From Allofranklinella schreckenbergeri (GTDB taxonomy: Bacteria; Pseudomonadota; Gammaproteobacteria; Burkholderiales; Burkholderiaceae_C), in assembly GCF_003703475.1 (NCBI RefSeq), contig NZ_RDQM01000008.1:62001-126000 (forward strand): a stretch of DNA of 64,000 bases, written 5' to 3'. This document shows positions 58,429 to 64,000 of this stretch, piece by piece; position 1 is the first letter of the stretch; the number at the start of each line of letters is the position of its first letter. The notes beneath the pieces were generated by a model. It saw nothing but the letters and a program-made list of their open reading frames with translations. It was not told the DNA's origin and did not search any database. The translations under genes and the position numbers were made by a program.

Positions 58429-58506
58429 TTTGCAGTTCAAAAGAAATAAAATCGCCTTATTTCGGCAATATAGGATTAAAGTGATTCTTACTTTGGATTG
58501 TAAAAT
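58429..58506 (+). repeat. Dispersed 3'-end palindrome, copy L
   Basis: Begins right after the perM stop. Arms TTCAAAAGAAATAAA and CTTTGGATTGTAAAAT; inner stem CCTTAT/ATATAGG around TTTCGGCA on the coding strand. Confidence 0.7.
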
Positions 58507-58605
58507 ATATTCCAACCCACGCTCACGCCCTGTACCCGCGCGCAGCCAAGCATCACGCCTCATACCGCCCCTCGTGCCCGGCTGCGCCTTGCCCCCTTCC
58601 CCTGC

Positions 58606-59943
58606 ATGCCCACACACACCTTGATCGCCCCCTCACCCTGGACGCCGCTGGCCTGGTGGCTTCTGGCCGCCTTCGCCGCCGGCCTCGCGCTGCATCTGCT
58701 GCTCACCCTCTGGCTGGCCGCGCGCCAGGCCCGGCACGTCCAGCGCCACCGCGCCAGCGTGCCCGCAGCCTTTGCCAGCGCCATCAGCTTGCAGGCCCAC
58801 CAGCGCGCGGCCGACTACACCACCGACAGCCTGCGCCTGGGCATGCTGGAGGCCACCTTCTCCACCCTGGTACTGCTGGGCTGGACCTTGCTTGGCGGGC
58901 TGGACGCCCTCAACCACACCTTGCTGCACTGGCTGGGCGCAGGCTTTGCGCAGCAATTGGCGCTGCTGCTGGCCTTTGGCGCCATTTCCGCCCTGCTGGG
59001 CCTGCCCTGGAGCCTGTACAAAACCTTCGTCATCGAACAACGCCACGGCTTCAACCGCATGAGCCTGCGCCTGTGGCTGGCCGATGCCTGCCGCGGCGCG
59101 CTCATCGCGCTGGCGCTGGGCGTGCCACTGCTGGCCGCCGTGCTGGCGCTGATGCAAGCCGCAGGCAATTTGTGGTGGCTGTGGGCCTGGGCGCTGTGGA
59201 TGGGCTTTCAGTTGCTGATGATGTGGCTGGCGCCCACCGTCATCGCCCCGCTGTTCAACCGCTTCGAGCCACTGACTGACGAAGCCGTCAAAACCCGCAT
59301 CCTGGCGCTGATGCAGCGCAGCGGCTTTACCGTGCAAGGCCTGTTCGTGATGGATGGCAGCCGCCGCAGCGCCCACGCCAACGCCTATTTCACCGGCCTG
59401 GGCGCCGCCAAACGCGTGGTGTTTTTCGACACCTTGCTGGGCAAGCTCACCGCTGGCGAGATTGAAGCCGTGCTGGCCCACGAGCTGGGCCACTTCAAGC
59501 GCCGCCACATCGCCAAGCGCCTGGCCGCCTTCAGCGCGCTCAGCCTGCTAGGCTTTGCGCTGCTGGGCTGGCTGATGCAGCAAAGCGGCTTTTACCTGGC
59601 GCTGGGCGTGCAGCCCGCGCTGGATACCGCCAGCGGCGCGCTCGATCCCCGCGCCAACAGCGCCCTGGCCCTGGTGCTGTTTGGCCTGCTGGCCGAAGTC
59701 TTTGGCGGCCTGCTGCAACCGCTGTGGGCACAGCTCTCGCGCCGCCAGGAGTTTGAAGCCGATGCCTACGCCGCCGAACAAGCCAACGCGCAAGAGCTGG
59801 CCTCGGCGCTGCTCAAGCTGTATGAGGACAACGCCTCCACCCTCACGCCCGATCCGCTGTACGCGCGCTTTTACTACTCCCACCCGCCCGCCGCCGAGCG
59901 CCTGGCGCGCATGCAAACCCTGCCTGCGGGCGCAGCCAGCTAA
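58606..59943 (+). CDS. M48-family membrane metallopeptidase (Ste24/CAAX type)
   Basis: A 445-aa protein. The N-terminal Ste24-type region and several membrane helices precede a zinc site AVLAHELGHFKRRH (HExxH near residue 291), with the third ligand Glu in RRQEFEADAYAAE. It probably degrades membrane proteins in envelope quality control. The stop is four bases before the rsgA start, so the two may be co-transcribed. Confidence 0.9.
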   Translation: MPTHTLIAPSPWTPLAWWLLAAFAAGLALHLLLTLWLAARQARHVQRHRASVPAAFASAISLQAHQRAADYTTDSLRLGMLEATFSTLVLLGWTLLGGLDALNHTLLHWLGAGFAQQLALLLAFGAISALLGLPWSLYKTFVIEQRHGFNRMSLRLWLADACRGALIALALGVPLLAAVLALMQAAGNLWWLWAWALWMGFQLLMMWLAPTVIAPLFNRFEPLTDEAVKTRILALMQRSGFTVQGLFVMDGSRRSAHANAYFTGLGAAKRVVFFDTLLGKLTAGEIEAVLAHELGHFKRRHIAKRLAAFSALSLLGFALLGWLMQQSGFYLALGVQPALDTASGALDPRANSALALVLFGLLAEVFGGLLQPLWAQLSRRQEFEADAYAAEQANAQELASALLKLYEDNASTLTPDPLYARFYYSHPPAAERLARMQTLPAGAAS

Positions 59944-59947
59944 CGCC

Positions 59948-60976
59948 ATGCGCCGCACTCGCCCCACCCCACCCGCAGCCCCCTTGTCAGATGGCTTGCA
60001 CGAGGGCCTGATCGTCACCAGCCACGGCCGCCACTACATCGTTGAAAGCGCGGGCGGCCAGCGCCACCTCTGCCACCCGCGCGGCAAAAAAAGCCAAGCC
60101 GTTGTGGGCGACCGGGTGCAATGGCAAGCCCCCCGGCCCGGCCAGGGCGACGAAGGCAGCATCGAGCACATCGCCCCCCGGCGCAACCTGTTTTACCGAC
60201 AGGACGAAATGCGCACCAAGGCCTTTGCCGCCAACATCGACCAAATCCTCATCCTCATCGCCGCCGAGCCGGTGTTCTCCGAGCGGCAACTGGCCAAAGC
60301 CCTGATCGCCGCAGAAGCTGCGGGCATCCCCGCGCTCATCGGCCTGAACAAGCAGGATTTAGGCCCAGCCTACGCCAGCGCCTGGCAGCGCCTGGCCGCA
60401 TACCGCCAAATCCTCCCCGCTGGCGACAGCGCGCACAGCCCGGCCCCGCTCTACCCCGTGCTGCGCCTGCAACTGGACGCCGCGCACGGCGGCGACGACT
60501 TCCCCCAATTGCAGGCCCTGCTGCAAGGGCGCGCCACCTTGGTGCTAGGGCCATCGGGCGTGGGCAAAAGCACGCTCATCAACCGCCTCATCCCCGATGC
60601 CCAGGCGCAAACCGCCGAAATCTCCCGCGCGCTCAACAGCGGCCGCCACACCACCACCACCACCACCTGGTATTGGCTGGAGTGCGCACGCGGCAGCGCC
60701 GTGCTCGACTCGCCGGGCTTTCAGGAATTTGGCCTGCACCACATCGACCGCCAGGCGCTGGCGCGCTGGATGCCCGACATCGCCCGCCACGCCACGGGCT
60801 GCCGCTTCCACAACTGCACGCACATCCACGAGCCGCATTGCGTGGTGCGCGCCGCCGTGCTGCCCGAGGAGCCTACGGAGGCAGCACCCAATGCCGCCGA
60901 AGCCCCCGGCATCGCCCCATCGCGCTACGCGCTTTACAAGCACATTTTTGAGGAGCTGCCACAAGGGCGCGCCTGA
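59948..60976 (+). CDS. rsgA: Ribosome small-subunit biogenesis GTPase RsgA
   Basis: A circularly permuted GTPase that helps late maturation of the 30S subunit and decoding-site checking. 342 aa: an OB fold, then the GTPase with G4 GLNKQD before G1 GPSGVGKSTLIN, the order of permutation; a zinc-binding C-terminal domain with CRFHNCTHIHEPHC. The ATG at 59948 follows the protease stop directly. Confidence 0.95.
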   Translation: MRRTRPTPPAAPLSDGLHEGLIVTSHGRHYIVESAGGQRHLCHPRGKKSQAVVGDRVQWQAPRPGQGDEGSIEHIAPRRNLFYRQDEMRTKAFAANIDQILILIAAEPVFSERQLAKALIAAEAAGIPALIGLNKQDLGPAYASAWQRLAAYRQILPAGDSAHSPAPLYPVLRLQLDAAHGGDDFPQLQALLQGRATLVLGPSGVGKSTLINRLIPDAQAQTAEISRALNSGRHTTTTTTWYWLECARGSAVLDSPGFQEFGLHHIDRQALARWMPDIARHATGCRFHNCTHIHEPHCVVRAAVLPEEPTEAAPNAAEAPGIAPSRYALYKHIFEELPQGRA

Positions 60977-61055
60977 ATTTCCAAATCAAAAAACCGATTC
61001 CTGCAACACCATCATGCCGAAATCGGTTTTTTTCATGTGTTTTGATTTGTAATTT
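60977..61055 (-). terminator. Dispersed palindrome, copy M, with strong terminator hairpin
   Basis: Fills the gap between rsgA and the convergent gene. Outer arms CAAATCAAAA/TTTTGATTTG; inner stem AAAACCGATT/AATCGGTTTT (60990-61030) followed by more T and preceded by A, loop with TGCCGAAA. A likely bidirectional terminator. Confidence 0.8.
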
Positions 61056-61661
61056 TCATGTTTCCATCCAGCGCTGGTAGGCCTGGCGCGTGCTGGGACT
61101 GACCGAGTCCAGGGCTTTTTCGCGTGTGACCTGATGGCGGAGCACCAGGCGGGCATCGGCCGTATTGCGGGACTTGCAAAACCAATGGCAACTGTGCTGA
61201 AACAGCAGCCATTCGGCCATCAGGCAATAGGCGCGATCTTTGGGGCCCAGGTTTTGCACGTTGTCCACCGCTTGGCGAATGCCCTCGGCGTGCAGCTTCA
61301 GCAGGGCGCGAAAGTCGCGCGTTGTGCCGGGCACCCAGCTTTCAATGCAGGGGAAATCCAGCGCCAGACGTCCCATGCGGGTTTGCTCGGCTGGCACGCG
61401 CGCCAGCGCGCGCGCCAAGTGCTCGGTTTGCGCTGCCAAAGCGCGCTCTGTGGCGGCAAAGGTCGGCCAGATTTGTTCCTGGCGCGCCAAGTCCGGCTCG
61501 TGAATGGCGCGCAAATAGCCGGTGGTGAGGGTTTGCATGTGCTGCTCGATTTGCAGGCCGGACAAATTTTCGGCCAGCAGCCGAATGCGTCGCGCCTGGC
61601 TGCGCCCGCGCACGACCAGCCACAAGACCAGGATGAGCAAGAGAAGCGAAGCGATATTCAT
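61056..61661 (-). CDS. Membrane-anchored protein of unknown function
   Basis: A 201-aa protein with one N-terminal membrane helix (SLLLLILVLWLVVRG) and a helical cytoplasmic part. SWVPGTTRDFRALLKLHAEG and LMAEWLLFQHSCHWFCKSRN are the more distinctive regions, with His and Cys residues that could bind a ligand. No family recognised. It follows fmt by 106 bases on the same strand. ATG at 61661 after GAAGAAGAT. Confidence 0.7.
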   Translation of the reverse strand: MNIASLLLLILVLWLVVRGRSQARRIRLLAENLSGLQIEQHMQTLTTGYLRAIHEPDLARQEQIWPTFAATERALAAQTEHLARALARVPAEQTRMGRLALDFPCIESWVPGTTRDFRALLKLHAEGIRQAVDNVQNLGPKDRAYCLMAEWLLFQHSCHWFCKSRNTADARLVLRHQVTREKALDSVSPSTRQAYQRWMET

Positions 61662-61767
61662 ATCTTCTTCAACGCGCTGAGGGGAAACGGAAACTGGAGC
61701 CAAAGGGGCGGCGCTGGCAGTGCCGCCGGCCTGAATGTGCGTGCCGCAAAGGCGTATGGGCAAGCGG

Positions 61768-62814
61768 CTAATGCGGCAGTGCGAACCGCTCGCCCGCCAC
61801 CATCGCAAAGCCGCTGAGGAATGGCCCGGCTTGCAAACGCTTGCCGCCCGCGCGTTGCAGTTCCGTCAAGCACAGCGCGCCTTGGCCGCAGGCCACCACA
61901 ATGCCTTGCTTGCGGTCCACCGACAGGATTTGCCCGGGCTGCGCGCCCGCAGCAGCCGCTGCCGCCGCCTCGGGCGCGATGGCGTGGGCGCGCCAGATTT
62001 TCAGGGTTTCGCCACGGGCGCTGGTCTCGCCACCTTGTTCTTGCGCGTGCAATGCCCCCAGAAACTCTGCCTGCGCGGCCGGAAAGGGGTTGAAGGCGCG
62101 GATTTGGCGGGCCAGGGCCTCGGCGCTGCGGCGCCAATCCAGGGCGCTTTCCGCGCGGCTGATTTTGTGGGCGTAGCTCACGCCCGCTTCGGGCTGCGGC
62201 GTGGCGGCCCAGCGCACGCGCACGCCCGTGGGGCCTGTCGGGCATTGCTGCAACACGCGCACGATGCATTGGCCGCCCAGCGTGGCCAGGCGGTCGTGCA
62301 GTTCGGCGGTGGTTTCGTCCGCGCCGATGGCCAGGGGCGTCATCTCGATCGTGTCGCCGGTATCCAGCCCTTCATCCATTTGCATGATGCTGATGCCCGT
62401 CTGGGTGTCGCCCGCCTCAATGGCGCGGTGGATGGGGGCGGCGCCGCGCCAGCGCGGCAGCAAGCTGGCGTGGATGTTCAGGCAACCCAGGCGGGGCAAC
62501 TCCAGCACCCAGGCGGGCAGGATGAGGCCGTAGGCCGCGACCACCATCACGTCCAGATCCAGCGCGGCCAGCTCGGCTTGCGCGGCCCGGGCATCTTCGG
62601 CAAAGCGGCCATCCAGGCGCAGGCTGCGCGGTTGCAGCACGGGGATGCCGTGGGCTTGCGCCAATTGTTTGACGGGCGAGGGCTGTTCACGCATACCGCG
62701 CCCGGCTGGGCGATCGGGCTGGGTGAGCACCACTGCGGGCGTTAACCCGGCCTGCAACAGGGCGGCGAGGGCGGTTTGGGCAAATTCAGGGGTTCCAGCA
62801 AAAGCAAGGCGCAT
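61768..62814 (-). CDS. fmt: Methionyl-tRNA formyltransferase
   Basis: Formylates initiator Met-tRNA with 10-formyl-THF. 348 aa. The N-terminal formyltransferase domain starts [20 protein letters not shown], with [18 protein letters not shown] carrying the catalytic Asn/His/Asp region, and the C-terminal domain binds tRNA. In many genomes def precedes fmt; here a lipoprotein gene is upstream. Palindrome copy N separates the two. Confidence 0.96.
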   Translation of the reverse strand: MRLAFAGTPEFAQTALAALLQAGLTPAVVLTQPDRPAGRGMREQPSPVKQLAQAHGIPVLQPRSLRLDGRFAEDARAAQAELAALDLDVMVVAAYGLILPAWVLELPRLGCLNIHASLLPRWRGAAPIHRAIEAGDTQTGISIMQMDEGLDTGDTIEMTPLAIGADETTAELHDRLATLGGQCIVRVLQQCPTGPTGVRVRWAATPQPEAGVSYAHKISRAESALDWRRSAEALARQIRAFNPFPAAQAEFLGALHAQEQGGETSARGETLKIWRAHAIAPEAAAAAAAGAQPGQILSVDRKQGIVVACGQGALCLTELQRAGGKRLQAGPFLSGFAMVAGERFALPH

Positions 62815-62844
62815 GGGGCAAAAATTTTTTCAGTTAATTTTTAT

Positions 62845-62917
62845 TTCAAATCAAAAGAAATATCAATTCATATCAGTTATGCCGAAACAAGTTTATTTAT
62901 TTTCTTTTGATTTGTAA
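62845..62917 (-). repeat. Dispersed 3'-end palindrome, copy N
   Basis: Arms CAAATCAAAAGAAA (62847-62860) and TTTCTTTTGATTTG (62901-62914) are perfectly complementary; core TTATGCCGAAACAA. It ends at the stop of the lipoprotein gene with TTTCGGCA on the gene's coding strand. Confidence 0.8.
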
Positions 62918-63469
62918 TTAGAAGGAGTTTTGTGGCATGTCTTCCTGGATGTTGACGGCCGTCACCCTTCCGTTCTCGACGGTGAGCACGACGGCGTAGT
63001 AGCGCGTGTGCTCCCGAAAGCCATACAGCCAGTGTTTGGCTTGGGCCGTCGCTGGCGGGCGGCTGGCCCGCAAGCGCTCTTGGAGCGCATCGTCGCGCTC
63101 TTGCAAGATGGAGCTGCGCGGCGCTTCTTGCCGGATTGGCGGGCCAAAGTGGTGCAGCACCTGCTGGCTATCCCAGCCCGGCTGGACTTGCGCAAAGGCC
63201 GCCCGGCTCCATGCAGAGCCTTGCTGCTGCACGCGACCTTGAGCGTCAAACACGATGCGCTGGCGCTGCAACGTCCGCACGCCCGTGTCGTAAAACCAGA
63301 TGCTGCCTTGTTTGCTGGCATAGACGGCCAGCGGTTCGCCCCAAAGGCTACGCGCTTCGGCCTGGCTGGCGCCCATTGCCAGGCCGGAAGCCGTCGGGGG
63401 CTGGTTGGCGCAAGCGGCCAAAGCGGCGGCCACCAGAAAGGCGATGGCACAAGAGCGAGGGGAGTGCAT
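62918..63469 (-). CDS. Predicted lipoprotein
   Basis: A 183-aa protein with a signal peptide ending in the lipobox LAAC (near residue 19). Two repeated-looking segments, MGASQAEARSLWGEPLAVYA and a second with PGWDSQQVLHHFGPPIRQ, resemble SmpA/OmlA (BamE-like) modules. Likely an envelope lipoprotein; partner unknown. The ATG at 63469 suits the signal peptide; an earlier in-frame ATG would add a 42-residue non-signal leader. Confidence 0.78.
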   Translation of the reverse strand: MHSPRSCAIAFLVAAALAACANQPPTASGLAMGASQAEARSLWGEPLAVYASKQGSIWFYDTGVRTLQRQRIVFDAQGRVQQQGSAWSRAAFAQVQPGWDSQQVLHHFGPPIRQEAPRSSILQERDDALQERLRASRPPATAQAKHWLYGFREHTRYYAVVLTVENGRVTAVNIQEDMPQNSF

Positions 63470-63626
63470 GCAAAAGCCTGATGGGAGCGGAGTTGAACAA
63501 CGGAGCGAGGCAGGCGCGGGCAGGAGGCCAGGGCAAATTGGGGGCAAATTGGGGCGCGATTGTGCCGCAATTGCGCTATATCTCGCCAAGCCCATCCAAG
63601 CTCAGCCCCGTCGCGCCAGAGCGCAC

Positions 63627-64000
63627 TCAAATCACCGACAGGTGCTCCGTGCCTGCGGCCAGGTCTTTCGTGCGCGCGCGGTTGCTGTGCAGCTTGATTT
63701 GCAGGCGCAAGTCGTTGAGGGAGTCGGCATTGCGCAGGGCGTCTTCGTAGCTGATGACGTTGGCCTCGAACAGGTCGAACAGGGCCTGGTCAAAGGTTTG
63801 CATGCCTTGGTTGCGGCTGAGTTTCATGGCCTCTTTGATCTCGGCAACTTCGCCCTTGAAGATCAAATCGGCCACGCGCGGCGTGTTGAGGAGAATTTCA
63901 ATGGCGGCAACGCGGCCTTTGCCGTCCTGGCGCGTGACCAGGCGCTGCGACATGATGGCGCGCAGGTTCAGCGAGATATCCATCAGCAACTGCGCGCGGC
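63627..64000 (-). CDS. pilU: Type IV pilus retraction ATPase, PilU-like (C-terminal part)
   Basis: Only the C-terminal 124 or so residues are in the window; the gene continues past the right edge. LLMDISLNLRAIMSQRLVTR, ILLNTPRVADLIFKG and NQGMQTFDQALFDLFE are typical of PilT/PilU hexameric ATPases. The tail HSNRARTKDLAAGTEHLSVI is longer than in PilT, favouring PilU. It powers pilus retraction at the inner membrane. The start and Walker A lie outside. Confidence 0.8.
   Translation of the reverse strand, partial: RAQLLMDISLNLRAIMSQRLVTRQDGKGRVAAIEILLNTPRVADLIFKGEVAEIKEAMKLSRNQGMQTFDQALFDLFEANVISYEDALRNADSLNDLRLQIKLHSNRARTKDLAAGTEHLSVI

Noticed and set aside
56395-58617. A 740-codon minus-strand open frame across purM and perM
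   Set aside because: Covers two well-supported genes on the other strand and is Gln/Gly/His-rich nonsense.

Overview
The window looks like a chromosome segment from a betaproteobacterium of the order Burkholderiales, most likely family Comamonadaceae. This is inferred from high GC, strong G/C third positions, and gene sets such as hda/purM/perM, HAD phosphatase-pcnB, hisF-x-hisI-hisE, a standalone bpt and fused mnhAB. No rRNA, tRNA or CRISPR array was found.

Layout. 205-12239: tryptophan genes trpF, trpB and trpA, all on the minus strand. About 9.2 kb separates trpB from trpA and holds a co-oriented defence operon: a decayed SNF2-type helicase, a 1033-aa beta-class DNA methyltransferase, an ABC-type ATPase, a DUF4276 TOPRIM-like protein and a type III-like helicase-nuclease. 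12418-14180: TRAP transporter genes dctP and dctQ, with no dctM. 14438-18552: a Fur-box-preceded TonB receptor with a Tat-exported FmdE-family lipoprotein, then a DUF4136 lipoprotein. 18764-24047: divergent valS and metG. 24269-33984: glutathione transferase, cbpA-cbpM, mntR, an XRE regulator, an MFS-acyltransferase fusion, a cNMP-domain protein, smr, radC, fkpB-ispH. 34364-41514: rhodanese, GNAT, cysE, HAD phosphatase-pcnB, an MFS exporter, bpt. 41644-48993: a six-gene Mrp/Mnh cation/proton antiporter operon plus a glycerophosphodiesterase. 49103-52460: hisF, a small conserved protein, hisI, hisE, then tgt. 52526-64000: a bacterial release-factor-like (Balon/baeRF type) protein, an SPFH-HTH protein, hda, purM, perM, an M48 protease, rsgA, a membrane-anchored unknown, fmt, a lipoprotein and the 3' end of a pilU-like gene.

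The most distinctive non-coding feature is a dispersed family of about 75-80 bp imperfect palindromes, 15 copies in 64 kb. Each starts within a few to about 60 bases of a gene 3' end. The outer arms are close to TTACAAATCAAAAGAAA and its complement, and most copies carry TTTCGGCA in the centre. The inner stem varies but usually keeps pairing. Among copies between co-directional genes, six of seven carry TTTCGGCA on the coding strand. They look like directional 3'-end or terminator elements spread as a repeat family. Three other dispersed repeats occur: a 163-bp element with 18-bp terminal inverted repeats inside the TRAP locus, a near-perfect 60-bp hairpin with a degenerate second copy, and a 50-bp repeat shared by two loci.

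The defence operon inside the trp genes is the best candidate for an unusual system: an ATPase/TOPRIM-like pair resembling PARIS or split OLD effectors lies, translationally coupled, between the modification and restriction genes of a type III-like system. Functions given are inferred from motifs and family knowledge; no database search was run.
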